Source: Bacteroidota bacterium (GTDB lineage: Bacteria > Bacteroidota > Bacteroidia > Flavobacteriales > Flavobacteriaceae). From it: DNA of 64,000 nucleotides. Of the stretch, positions 52,338-61,885 are shown piece by piece. The stretch covers positions 1 through 64,000 of the forward strand of contig JAIUNZ010000008.1 of the NCBI GenBank assembly GCA_020161455.1. The letters run 5' to 3'. The notes below the pieces were generated by a model. It worked only from the letters and a program-made list of their open reading frames with translations. It was not told the origin of the DNA and searched no databases. The position numbers were made by a program, and so were the translations under genes. Each line of letters opens with the position of its first letter. The first letter of the stretch is position 1.

Positions 52338-54032
52338 ATGTGTGGAATCTTAGGAATAATAGGATTTAATGCCAATAAACAACGAATAATAAACATGTTG
52401 AAATCTCAAAGTCATCGTGGACCAGATTTTAGCGATTATTATCTCGAAGAAGAAAAAATAGCTTTAGGTCACAATAGGCTGAGTATTATTGATTTATCAA
52501 ATAATGCCAACCAGCCTTTTTTTAGTGAATGCGGAAACTTTATAGTAGTATTTAATGGTGAAATTTATAATTATCTTGAATTAAAAAGTGAACTTCGCTT
52601 AAAATATTTTTTTAGAACACAATCGGATACTGAAGTTTTACTAAATGCTTATTTAGAATGGGGAGAAGATTGTTTGGATAAATTAAATGGTATGTTTTCA
52701 TTTGCTATTTGGAATAAAAATAATCAAACCCTTTTTGCTGCGCGCGACCGATTTGGAGTAAAACCATTTTATTATTTTATAGATTCGAAAAATTTTTATT
52801 TTGCTTCTGAAATCAATACTATTTTTGAAGCAGGTGTTTCAAAATTACCCAACAATGAGGTTTGGTTAAACTTCTTTTCAGATGGTAGTTATGGTTTGCC
52901 AAATGAAACTTTTTGGAAAGATATTAAGCAACTTGAAGCTGGACATTTCCTAACGATAAAGACAAACCATTTGCAAATTAAAAAATGGTATCACTTTGAA
53001 GAACGAATAGAAAAGTTGCAAAACCATTTCGAACCAAATGAAGAAGAATATATTACAAATCTGTTGCTTAATGCCATCAATTTGCGTTTTAGAGCAGATG
53101 TGCCAGTTGGATTTAATCTTAGTGGTGGATTAGATTCAAGTACTTTATTAGCTTTAATAGATCAACAAAACATAGATAAATCCGCTGTTGAAGCTTTTAC
53201 TTTTATTACAAATGATGATCGATATGACGAATTACCATGGGTAAAATCTATGCTTGAAAATAAGCCTTATGCTTTAAATATTTGTAGTTTAGATTCTAAA
53301 GAAGTTCCAAAGTTGGCTTCTGAAATTGCAAAAAACCAGTTAGAACCATATGGAGGAATTCCAACTATCGCCTATTCTAAAATTTTTCAAAGTGCAAGTA
53401 AAAAAGGGATCAAAGTATTGTTAGATGGTCAAGGATCAGATGAAGCTTGGGCCGGATACGATTATTATACAAATAATTCACAAAATATTATACAAGGTAT
53501 TAATTCTTCTCCTTTTAGAACTAATGTTTTAGATTTGGAATTTTCAAAGAAATACTCAAAAATTATCTATAATAAACCATTTAAAAATGATTTATTAAAC
53601 CTTCAATACCGAGATTTGTTTCAAACAAAAATACCAAGAGCATTACGTTTTAATGATAGAATTTCTATGATGTATGGCACTGAACTTCGCGAACCATTTC
53701 TTGATTATCAATTAGTTGAATATGTTTTTAGTAGGCCTCAAAATTTTAAAATTAGAGAAGGAATTCAAAAATGGATGCTCCGCAAAATTGCCGAAAAATT
53801 TCTACAAAAAAATTTAGTTTTAGCTCCAAAAAGACCTCTGCAAACACCTCAAAGAGAATGGCTTTCTTATGATTTGAAAGATTGGGTCAGTTCAGAAATT
53901 GAAGTGTTGAAAAATAATAATTGGTTTGATAAAAAACAACTTCAACTTGAATTAGATTTGTTTTTTAAAGGAAATAACCAAAGTAGTTTTCATATTTGGC
54001 AATGGATAAATACAGCACTATTGCTTAAATAA
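52338..54032 (+). CDS. asnB: Asparagine synthase-family glutamine amidotransferase (2)
   Basis: A 564-residue protein with Cys2 (MCGILGIIGF) as glutaminase nucleophile, HRGPDFSD, FNGEIYNYLEL, RDRFGVKPFYY, and the synthetase ATP loop SGGLDSS from residue 262. It differs substantially from the paralogue at 20540 and is 66 residues shorter. As in other O-antigen loci it may amidate a carboxyl group on a sugar, and its position right after neuA makes a nonulosonic or uronic acid a candidate. A true asparagine synthetase cannot be ruled out. Confidence 0.92.
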   Translation: MCGILGIIGFNANKQRIINMLKSQSHRGPDFSDYYLEEEKIALGHNRLSIIDLSNNANQPFFSECGNFIVVFNGEIYNYLELKSELRLKYFFRTQSDTEVLLNAYLEWGEDCLDKLNGMFSFAIWNKNNQTLFAARDRFGVKPFYYFIDSKNFYFASEINTIFEAGVSKLPNNEVWLNFFSDGSYGLPNETFWKDIKQLEAGHFLTIKTNHLQIKKWYHFEERIEKLQNHFEPNEEEYITNLLLNAINLRFRADVPVGFNLSGGLDSSTLLALIDQQNIDKSAVEAFTFITNDDRYDELPWVKSMLENKPYALNICSLDSKEVPKLASEIAKNQLEPYGGIPTIAYSKIFQSASKKGIKVLLDGQGSDEAWAGYDYYTNNSQNIIQGINSSPFRTNVLDLEFSKKYSKIIYNKPFKNDLLNLQYRDLFQTKIPRALRFNDRISMMYGTELREPFLDYQLVEYVFSRPQNFKIREGIQKWMLRKIAEKFLQKNLVLAPKRPLQTPQREWLSYDLKDWVSSEIEVLKNNNWFDKKQLQLELDLFFKGNNQSSFHIWQWINTALLLK

Positions 54033-54052
54033 AAATAAATATTAATAACATA

Positions 54053-55459
54053 ATGCAAAAAAATAAAATATTTATTTTACTTCCTGATGGTATTGGACTT
54101 CGCAATTTTGCATACACCAGTTTTCATAAAACCGGTGTTCAAAATTTTTTTGATATTATTTATTGGAATAATACACCTTTTGATATTTCTGAATTAGGTT
54201 ATGATGAGATTAAAATTAATTATGCTAAATCTCACCCATTAACTGATATATATAAAAGAGCTTTAACACAAATTGAATTAAACCTAAATATTAAAAGAGC
54301 TAATGACCCAATTTATAATGGATATAGATTTAAATTTAAAAAAAATAGTACTAGCCACTTTTTAAAATATTGTTTTGTAAAAACACTAATTCTATTGTAT
54401 AATTCTGAAAAAGGATTAAAAAAAATTAGAACTAAAATTGGAAAACTGGAACGAAAAACAAAATTGTATTATGATAGCTTAGAAACCTTAAAAAAAGAGA
54501 AACCAGATTTTGTTTTTTCAACAAATCAGAGAATCATGCTTGGCGTTGCACCAATTTTGGCTGCTCAAGATTTAGGTATTCCGACCGCTACATTTATTTT
54601 CTCATGGGATAATTTACCAAAAGCTTCAAAAATTATTGAAGCTGATTTTTACTTTGTTTGGAGTCAATTTATGAAAGAACAATTACGATATTATTATCCG
54701 CATATTAATGAAAATCAAATAATTGTTACAGGAACTACTCAGTTTGAACCTCATTTTGACGTTTCAATCTTTCAAACTAAAGAGACTTTTTTTTTAGAAA
54801 ATCAATTAGATATTGCAAAAAAATATATTTGCTTCTCAGGTGATGATGTAACTACTTCACCAAACGATCCAGTATATCTTGAAGATACAGCAAAAGCTAT
54901 CTTGAAATTAAATCAAAACGGACATAACCTTTCTATAGTATTTAGAAGATGTCCTGTTGATTTTTCTTCACGATTTGACACTGTTTTAGAAAAATATAAA
55001 TCAGTTATTACACCAATTAGCCCAAAATGGATAAATATTGATGAAAGCTGGAATACGATTTTGCCAACCAAAGAAGATTTAGAATTACAAGTAAATACAA
55101 TATTGCATACCGAATTTGTAATAAATTTGGGTTCATCTATGGTGTTTGATTATGTTTCGCACAATAAAACTTGTTGTTATATCAATTATGATGTTCCAAA
55201 TTCGGTAATGCCCAATTGGAGCGTTAATACAATTTATAAATTTATCCATTTTAGGTCAATGCAAAACAAAGAAGTTGTTCATTGGATTAATTCGCCTGAT
55301 GAAATCTATAATTGTATTGATACAATAATCACTAATAATTCATTTCAGGAAATAGAAAACGCCAAAAAGTGGTTCAAAAAAATTAATCAGCATCCACCAG
55401 AAAAAGCTTCTGAAAGAATTTGGAATGCCATTGCTAAAATTATAAATAAAAATGAATAA
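54053..55459 (+). CDS. Uncharacterised protein, possible GT-B glycosyltransferase
   Basis: A 468-residue protein I cannot assign to a named family. It begins KIFILLPDGIGLRNFAYTSF, has a basic, helical region around residues 95-145, then KPDFVFSTNQRIMLGVAPILAAQDLGIP and FIFSWDNLPKAS. The C-terminal half contains YICFSGDDVTTSPND, LSIVFRRCPVD and HTEFVINLGSSMVFDYVSHNKTCC, which together suggest a two-lobed GT-B fold of the CDP-glycerol transferase or UDP-GlcNAc epimerase kind. The last segment resembles the donor-binding lobe. It overlaps the next gene by 8 bases. Confidence 0.6.
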   Translation: MQKNKIFILLPDGIGLRNFAYTSFHKTGVQNFFDIIYWNNTPFDISELGYDEIKINYAKSHPLTDIYKRALTQIELNLNIKRANDPIYNGYRFKFKKNSTSHFLKYCFVKTLILLYNSEKGLKKIRTKIGKLERKTKLYYDSLETLKKEKPDFVFSTNQRIMLGVAPILAAQDLGIPTATFIFSWDNLPKASKIIEADFYFVWSQFMKEQLRYYYPHINENQIIVTGTTQFEPHFDVSIFQTKETFFLENQLDIAKKYICFSGDDVTTSPNDPVYLEDTAKAILKLNQNGHNLSIVFRRCPVDFSSRFDTVLEKYKSVITPISPKWINIDESWNTILPTKEDLELQVNTILHTEFVINLGSSMVFDYVSHNKTCCYINYDVPNSVMPNWSVNTIYKFIHFRSMQNKEVVHWINSPDEIYNCIDTIITNNSFQEIENAKKWFKKINQHPPEKASERIWNAIAKIINKNE

Positions 55460-56015
55460 CCCATTTTTAGTAGCAGATTACAACAGATATGGTTTCTCTA
55501 AAATCACTATCAAAGTCCTTTTTTTCGTTTTTATTTCAAATCCAATTCCTGGATTAAAATTTTTGACAATTTTTAGGCTAACCCAAAAATATAGAAGAAA
55601 AAATAGGTTGTTTTTTTACTTTTATTTTTTGTGGTTAAGAAGACTGAAAATAAAATATGGATTTGATATATCTTATCGAACTCAAATTGGAAAAGGAATG
55701 TATATTGGTCATTTCGGTCAGGTAGTAATTCATGGTGATGCAGTCATTGGAGAAAATTGTAATATTTCTCAAGGAGTTACAATTGGAATAAATAATTATG
55801 GAGAAAAAAAAGGTGTTCCAATTATAGGCAATAGTGTCTTTATTGGACCTAATGCATGTGTTTTTGGAAAAATAACTATTGGCAATAATGTTACCATTGG
55901 TGCAAATACCGTTGTAACCGAAAATGTTAACAATAATAGCAGTGTTTTACCTGCTAAAATGAATATTATTGATAAAAATTTGTCATTGTATTATATTCAA
56001 AATCCAATAGTATAA
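55452..56015 (+). CDS. Serine-acetyltransferase-like hexapeptide O-acetyltransferase
   Basis: A 187-residue paralogue of the protein at 19980, with the same N-terminal helical part (GLKFLTIFRLTQKYRRKNRL) and beta-helix (IGKGMYIGHFGQVVI, VIGENCNISQGVTIG, IIGNSVFIGPNACVFG). The C-terminus differs and ends in YYIQNPIV. In capsule loci SAT-like proteins commonly O-acetylate sugars with acetyl-CoA. Like its paralogue, it sits close to an asnB gene. Confidence 0.88.
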   Translation: MNNPFLVADYNRYGFSKITIKVLFFVFISNPIPGLKFLTIFRLTQKYRRKNRLFFYFYFLWLRRLKIKYGFDISYRTQIGKGMYIGHFGQVVIHGDAVIGENCNISQGVTIGINNYGEKKGVPIIGNSVFIGPNACVFGKITIGNNVTIGANTVVTENVNNNSSVLPAKMNIIDKNLSLYYIQNPIV

Positions 56016-56017
56016 AA

Positions 56018-57157
56018 ATGAAAATAGGGTTTTTAACTTCAGAATATCCACATCCAAAAATTGTTAATTCAGGCGGAATAGGTACTAGTATTTATAATCT
56101 TGCAAAAGGATTAATTGATTTAGGTCACGAAATAGAATTATTCATTTATGGTCAAAAAAGTGATGAAACTTTTTATGAAAATGATATAACATTTCATTTT
56201 ATAAAAAATGTAAAACTTAAAGGTTTTTCGCGTTTTTTGACTCAAAAAAAAATAGAAAAACTTGTAAATACAAGTAAGGTTGAGATTCTTGAAGCACCAG
56301 ATTGGCTTGGAATTACTTCATTTATAAAACCCAATTGTAAAGTCGTAATTTGTTTACACGGTTCAGATACTTATTTTTGTCATTTGGATAATCGGCCAGT
56401 GAAATTTTTAAACAAATACCATGAAAAAAGAGCACTTCAAAATGCCAGTGCATTTCGCTCTGTGAGTCAATATACCGCAACCTTAACCAATCAATTATTT
56501 GACTTGAAAAAGAATTTTACTATTATACCAAATAGTATTGATGTTTCTCATTTTACAAACACAAAAACAGAAACAGCTAATAATATTATTCTTTATTTTG
56601 GCACATTAATAAGGAAAAAAGGTTTGCTAGAGTTACCTTTAATTTTTAATGAAGTTTATAAAAACAACCCAAATGCAAAGCTGGTTTTAATTGGAAAAGA
56701 TGCTTCCGATATTATTTCAGGAAATTCTTCCACTTGGACGATGATGCAAACTCTATTTAGTAATGAAGCGTTAAAAAATGTTGACTATCTAGGAAGCGTT
56801 CCTTATGAAAAAATAAAGGAGTACATTTGCGATGCAACGATTTGTGTTTTTCCAACTTTTGCAGAGGCTTTACCCGTTTCATGGATTGAAGCAATGGCAT
56901 TAGGAAAAGCGGTTGTAGCCTCAAATATAGGTTGGGCAATTGAAATTATTGATAATGAAGAAAATGGTTTTTTAGTTCATCCAAAAAATCATGTCGAATT
57001 CGCTGAAAAAATTCTCAATTTAATGAGCAATTTTGAACTTAGAAATTCTTTGGGTCAAAATGCAAAACAAAAAGTTGTTGAAAATTTCAGCCTTCAAGTA
57101 ATTGCAAAAAAAAATCAAGATTTTTATAGAAAAGTTTTAGATCAAAAACATGATTAA
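56018..57157 (+). CDS. Family 4 glycosyltransferase
   Basis: A 379-residue GT-B enzyme. The acceptor lobe begins MKIGFLTSEYPHPKIVNSGGIGTSIYNLAKGL. The donor lobe has IILYFGTLIRKKGLLELP and the E-x7-E motif FAEALPVSWIEAMALGKAVVAS. Both lobes are full length. It overlaps the following gene by eight bases. Donor not predicted. Confidence 0.95.
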   Translation: MKIGFLTSEYPHPKIVNSGGIGTSIYNLAKGLIDLGHEIELFIYGQKSDETFYENDITFHFIKNVKLKGFSRFLTQKKIEKLVNTSKVEILEAPDWLGITSFIKPNCKVVICLHGSDTYFCHLDNRPVKFLNKYHEKRALQNASAFRSVSQYTATLTNQLFDLKKNFTIIPNSIDVSHFTNTKTETANNIILYFGTLIRKKGLLELPLIFNEVYKNNPNAKLVLIGKDASDIISGNSSTWTMMQTLFSNEALKNVDYLGSVPYEKIKEYICDATICVFPTFAEALPVSWIEAMALGKAVVASNIGWAIEIIDNEENGFLVHPKNHVEFAEKILNLMSNFELRNSLGQNAKQKVVENFSLQVIAKKNQDFYRKVLDQKHD

Positions 57158-58691
57158 TTTTAAAGAATTTATATCCAATTCGGGTGAAATAATTTTATAT
57201 ACAGGAAACCCAGATTTTTCAATATTGGAAGAGCTTTCCAAAGGTTTTGGCGATATTTGGCACAGCTCATTAGATCAAGGTTATAAAAATGCCTTTCCAG
57301 AAATTGTATATCAAACTGCCACTTTTTTTTGGTTTGTCAAAGATTTTGATGGATTAGAACAATGTATTAGTTGGCGCATAAATCCAAATCAATTTGCTAT
57401 CCGAAAATCAGTTTGGGAAACCTTAAATGGTTTCGATGATGAAATTGAAAACCCAGTGATGAAAGCGTTTGATTTTGGTTTTAATAGTTTGCGTTACCAA
57501 GGTGCAATTCCGCTATATATAAAAGGATTATTTGCTGAAAAAGAAATTAATCCTATTAAGATTTCAACAAAAGATAGGTATGTTTTTTTTAGAAAAAATT
57601 TTAAAAAAGAACATTCTCTTTTTATGATTTATAGAAAAGGAATATGGAATTTTAACGAATGGAATGCTTATTTTTATGCTAAAAAAAAATTCACACTTAG
57701 AACAAAACATGAGATTGTCAATCCGCGTGAACTAAATGAAATTGAAGGAAATCCTAAAGTAAGTTACATCATACCTACTATGATGCGACAAGATTTTGCA
57801 CTCAATTTATTAAACGATTTAGCTAAACAAACCTATACACCTACTCAAGTTGTAATAGTTGATGCCACACCAGAAAACCAAAGAGATGAAAGTTTGTACA
57901 ATACAAATAATTACCCCTTTGAATTAATTGTAAAATGGCAAACTTCAAAAGGTAGCTGCCGTGCTAGAAATGAAGGAATAGAATTATCTACTGGTGATTA
58001 CATTGTTTTTGGTGATGATGATATTCGTGTTCCAAATAATTATATTGAAAATCATATTCGTTTTTTGCAAACTTATAATGGTGACGCCTGTAATGGATTA
58101 GATATTAGAGCAGACCATCAAAAACAAGATTTGAATGATTTGGATGAAAAACTTAGAAAATTTGGTACTAAAAGATATTTAAGTGGTGCTGCTCAACTTT
58201 ATAATAATGCAAACAACTGCGTTAAAAGAGAGTTTGTATCAAAATTAGTGGGTAACGATGTAAATTATGATGGCGGCTATGGTGAGGATAATGATTTTGG
58301 ACTTTCACTAACAAAAATTGGAGTTGTAGTTTTGCAAAACCCTTTTTCAACCAATTTGCATTTAAAACCTCCAATTGGTGGCTATCGTTTTTGGGGAAGT
58401 CAAGCAAAAATTCTTGGCAAAAAAAGAAAACAACAACCATGGGAATTAAACATACCCGTTAAAAAAATTATACCAAAACCGAGTCCAACAATTATGTATT
58501 ATTTCTATAAACATTTTGGAGAAGATTTGGTTAAAGAATTTAAGCATAAATATTTTTTCCTCTATTTGTTTAAAGGTTCTAAGGTCGCAATTCTTTTACG
58601 TTTTTTTAAGATGCCTTATCGATTGATGCAGTTTAATAAATCTGTTTTTTATGCCAAAAATTTATTGGCTTTGGGAAAAAGAACTTCATAA
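57150..58691 (+). CDS. Two-part protein: degenerate GT2-like N-terminus plus family 2 glycosyltransferase
   Basis: A 513-residue protein. Residues about 205-420 form a complete GT-A domain (VSYIIPTMMRQDFALNLLNDL, IVDATPENQRD, FGDDDIRVP, YGEDNDFGLSL). Residues 1-190 look like the acceptor-side half of a second GT2 domain (SWRINPNQFAIRKSVWETLNGFDDE) without a nucleotide-binding start or DXD. It may be a remnant of a fused tandem glycosyltransferase, or a non-catalytic acceptor module. The C-terminal 80 residues are basic and hydrophobic. Confidence 0.85.
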   Translation: MINFKEFISNSGEIILYTGNPDFSILEELSKGFGDIWHSSLDQGYKNAFPEIVYQTATFFWFVKDFDGLEQCISWRINPNQFAIRKSVWETLNGFDDEIENPVMKAFDFGFNSLRYQGAIPLYIKGLFAEKEINPIKISTKDRYVFFRKNFKKEHSLFMIYRKGIWNFNEWNAYFYAKKKFTLRTKHEIVNPRELNEIEGNPKVSYIIPTMMRQDFALNLLNDLAKQTYTPTQVVIVDATPENQRDESLYNTNNYPFELIVKWQTSKGSCRARNEGIELSTGDYIVFGDDDIRVPNNYIENHIRFLQTYNGDACNGLDIRADHQKQDLNDLDEKLRKFGTKRYLSGAAQLYNNANNCVKREFVSKLVGNDVNYDGGYGEDNDFGLSLTKIGVVVLQNPFSTNLHLKPPIGGYRFWGSQAKILGKKRKQQPWELNIPVKKIIPKPSPTIMYYFYKHFGEDLVKEFKHKYFFLYLFKGSKVAILLRFFKMPYRLMQFNKSVFYAKNLLALGKRTS

Positions 58692-59693
58692 ATGAATTTT
58701 ACATTAATTATTTGTACATATATGCGCCCTAATCCTTTATTGAAACTATTAGAATCAGTAAAGCATCAAAGTCTATATCCAAACGAGATTATCATTGTGG
58801 ATGGTTCTACAAATCTTGATACTAAAATAATTTTAGAACAGAACTATTTTGAAAAGTTGAATTATTTTTTGGTAGAAAAAGAAAATAGAGGTTTAACCAA
58901 ACAAAGAAATTTCGGAATTTCAAAAACATCAGGTCAATCCGAAATAGTATGTTTTCTTGATGATGATACCATTTTGGAACCAAATTATTTTGAAGAAATT
59001 AGTAAAACCTATGTTGCTTATCCAAATGCTTTGGGAGTTGGAGGTTATATTAACAATGAAGTAATTTGGACGAAAACAACAGATAATTATACTCCAGCAA
59101 GGAATGAATTTTTTTTTGATGGTTGGAAAAGAAAAGACGGTAGCCGATTTGTGTTACGAAAAAAATTAGGTTTAGACAGTGATACAAAACCAGGTTTTTT
59201 ACCCGAATTTTCTAACGGTAGAAGTATTGGCTTTTTGCCACCATCAGGAAAAATATATGAAGTAGAACAATTAATGGGAGGTGTTTCTTCTTTTAAAAAA
59301 GTCGTTTTCAATCAATTTCAATTTTCAACTTATTTTGAAGGTTATGGTTTATATGAAGATGCCGATTTTACTTTACGTCTTTCTAAAACTGGAAAATTAT
59401 ATGTCAACACAAAGGCACAACTAGATCATTTTCATGACCATTCAGGAAGACCAAATAAATATCAATATGGTAAAATGGTAGTTAGAAATGGATGGTATGT
59501 TTGGCGAGTTAAATATCCAAAACCATCTTTTAAATCTATATTAAAATGGAATATAATAATACTGTTATTAACATTTACTCGATTTAGCAATATATTTACC
59601 ACTTCTAAAAGAAAAGAAGCTTTTACCGAATCAATTGGAAGAACAATAGGTTGGTTTAGTTTATTTTTTAACAAACCAAAGATTAGTACTTAA
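58692..59693 (+). CDS. Family 2 glycosyltransferase
   Basis: A 333-residue GT-A enzyme. It begins FTLIICTYMRPNPLLKLLESVKHQ, has IIVDGSTN, the metal-binding FLDDDT cluster, and YEDADFTLRLSKTG, which corresponds to the catalytic-base region. It is a relative of the transferase domain encoded just upstream. A hydrophobic segment at about residues 281-300 may dock it at the membrane. The ATG directly follows the preceding stop. Confidence 0.93.
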   Translation: MNFTLIICTYMRPNPLLKLLESVKHQSLYPNEIIIVDGSTNLDTKIILEQNYFEKLNYFLVEKENRGLTKQRNFGISKTSGQSEIVCFLDDDTILEPNYFEEISKTYVAYPNALGVGGYINNEVIWTKTTDNYTPARNEFFFDGWKRKDGSRFVLRKKLGLDSDTKPGFLPEFSNGRSIGFLPPSGKIYEVEQLMGGVSSFKKVVFNQFQFSTYFEGYGLYEDADFTLRLSKTGKLYVNTKAQLDHFHDHSGRPNKYQYGKMVVRNGWYVWRVKYPKPSFKSILKWNIIILLLTFTRFSNIFTTSKRKEAFTESIGRTIGWFSLFFNKPKIST

Positions 59694-59696
59694 CTT

Positions 59697-60812
59697 ATGA
59701 CTTTTTGTATTATAACACATGTAAATCATGGTTATCAAAATAATTTATTTTATGCATATTCACCTTATGTTCGTGAAATGAATATTTGGTTAAAAAATGT
59801 TGATAAATTAATAGTAGTTGCTCCATTAAATTTAAAGCATAAAACGGCTATTGACGAATTTTATTTGGAATCAAATATCAATTTTAAAAAAGTAGCTGCT
59901 TTTAATTTCTTAAATGTAATGAATGTCTTTAAAACACTATTTCAACTGCCTAATATAATAATCAATATTTATAGTGCTATGTTGCATTCAGACCATATTC
60001 ATTTGCGTTGTCCAGGAAATATGGGTTTATTGGGCTGCATAATTCAACTTTTTTTTCCTTCAAAAAAAAAGACTGCTAAATACGCAGGAAATTGGGATTT
60101 AAAAGCGAAACAACCTTTAAGCTATAGAATACAAAAATGGATTTTGAACAATACGTTTATAACCAAAAACATGACCGTATTAGTTTATGGTGAGTGGGAA
60201 AACAGTTCAAAAAACATAAAGCCTTTTTTTACAGCCAGTTACTATGGTGTTGATGCTGTTGAAATTCCAAAAAAAGACTTTGACAGTGTAATAAATTTTA
60301 TTTTTGTTGGTAGTTTAACTTCTGGAAAAAATCCATTATATGCAATTCAATTGATTGAAAAATTACATGGAATGAGTTTTAATGTAACTCTTTCCATCTT
60401 TGGGAATGGTTTGGAATTTGATAAATTAAATGATTATATTCAAAAAAATCAACTTTCTACTTTCATTAGCTTATTTGGAAATAAAAATAAAGATGAAATT
60501 AAATTGGCATATCAAAAAAGTCATTTTGTTGTTTTACCATCAAAAAGTGAAGGTTGGCCAAAAGTATTAGCAGAAGGAATGTTTTGGAAATGTTTGCCAA
60601 TTGCAACAAAAGTATCGTGTATTCCAAATATGTTGGATAATGGTCAAAGAGGAATTTTATTGACAATGGATTTAGAAAAAGATAGTGATGAAATTAAAAA
60701 CATTCTTTTAAATGAAATTTTATATCAAGAAAAAATTCAAAATGCAGTAAACTGGTCAAGAAAATACACTTTAGATTATTTTGAAGCAGAAATTAAAAAA
60801 CTAGTAATTTGA
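59697..60812 (+). CDS. Glycosyltransferase, GT4-like
   Basis: A 371-residue GT-B enzyme. The acceptor lobe is atypical (FCIITHVNHGYQNNLFYAYSPY). The donor lobe has FIFVGSLTSGKNPLYAIQLIEKL and the E-x7-E block SKSEGWPKVLAEGMFWKCLPIA, in which Glu and Gly are kept but the usual Ala-Met-Ala-Cys stretch is altered. It is probably active. The stop shares bases with the start of the next gene (TGATG). Confidence 0.92.
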   Translation: MTFCIITHVNHGYQNNLFYAYSPYVREMNIWLKNVDKLIVVAPLNLKHKTAIDEFYLESNINFKKVAAFNFLNVMNVFKTLFQLPNIIINIYSAMLHSDHIHLRCPGNMGLLGCIIQLFFPSKKKTAKYAGNWDLKAKQPLSYRIQKWILNNTFITKNMTVLVYGEWENSSKNIKPFFTASYYGVDAVEIPKKDFDSVINFIFVGSLTSGKNPLYAIQLIEKLHGMSFNVTLSIFGNGLEFDKLNDYIQKNQLSTFISLFGNKNKDEIKLAYQKSHFVVLPSKSEGWPKVLAEGMFWKCLPIATKVSCIPNMLDNGQRGILLTMDLEKDSDEIKNILLNEILYQEKIQNAVNWSRKYTLDYFEAEIKKLVI

Positions 60813-61885
60813 TGAGAATAGCACAGATTATAGATTCACTAGATGTTGGAGGTGCCGAAAAAATGGCCATCAATTATGCAAATGCTCTGGCAAATCATAT
60901 TGATTTTTCGGGAATCGTTGCTACGCGAAAAGAAGGAAATTTAAAATATCAAATTCATCCAAATGTTTCATACATTTTTTTGAACAGAAAAAAAACAATA
61001 GACCTTAAGGCTGTTTTAACCTTAAAGAAATATTGTAAAGAAAATAAAATCACACATTTACAACCACATAGTAGTTCTTATTTTACGGCCTTATTAGTAA
61101 AATTAGTTTATTTTAAGATAGCAATAATTTGGCATGATCATAATGGTTTAAGCGAATTTTTAAGTTCCAGAAAATCATTTGCTTTAAAAATTGCATCCTT
61201 TTTTTTTAAAGGAATAATAACTGTTAACTACCAACTTAAAAATTGGGCAATAAAAGAATTAAACTGTAAAAATGTAATTTATTTGCCAAATTTTACTTCA
61301 ATTGATAGGGAAATTAAAAGTGAAACAAATCTAAAAGGTGTGGAAGGAAAACGAATATTATGTTTAGCTAATTTACGTTATCAAAAGAATCAATTTTATT
61401 TACTGCAAGTTGCTAAAAAACTCAAAGAAACATATCCAGATTGGACCATTCATCTTGTTGGAAAAGATTTTCAAGATGATTATTCTGCAAAGCTTAAAGC
61501 CACTATTCAACAAGAAAATCTTGATAACCAAGTGTATATATATGGTTCAAAAAACGACACCTACAATATAATCAATCAAGCAACTATTTGTGTTTTTTCT
61601 TCCAGCTCAGAAGGACTACCCGTTGCATTATTAGAATTTGGGCTTTTATCCAAACCTGTAATTTCAACAGAAGTGGGAGAGATTCCTTTGATTATTAAAA
61701 ATGATAAAAATGGCATCCTAGTTCCTGTTAATGATGTTGAAAAATTTAATTCTGCAATTTTAAAACTTATTGAAAATCCAAAATTGAGAGACTCTTTGGG
61801 CGAAAATCTTAAAATTACCGTAGATTTAAACAATTCTGAAAAAGCTATTTTAAATCAATATTTTAATTGGATTAAAACTTTATAA
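60812..61885 (+). CDS. Family 4 glycosyltransferase
   Basis: A 357-residue GT-B enzyme starting MRIAQIIDSLDVGGAEKMAINYANAL, the classic GT4 acceptor loop with GGAE. The donor lobe has ILCLANLRYQKNQFYLLQVAKKL and SSSSEGLPVALLEFGLLSKPVIST as E-x7-E block. I take ATG 60812, one base into the previous stop, over TTG 60809, which would add one residue. A membrane polymerase gene follows without a gap. Confidence 0.95.
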   Translation: MRIAQIIDSLDVGGAEKMAINYANALANHIDFSGIVATRKEGNLKYQIHPNVSYIFLNRKKTIDLKAVLTLKKYCKENKITHLQPHSSSYFTALLVKLVYFKIAIIWHDHNGLSEFLSSRKSFALKIASFFFKGIITVNYQLKNWAIKELNCKNVIYLPNFTSIDREIKSETNLKGVEGKRILCLANLRYQKNQFYLLQVAKKLKETYPDWTIHLVGKDFQDDYSAKLKATIQQENLDNQVYIYGSKNDTYNIINQATICVFSSSSEGLPVALLEFGLLSKPVISTEVGEIPLIIKNDKNGILVPVNDVEKFNSAILKLIENPKLRDSLGENLKITVDLNNSEKAILNQYFNWIKTL

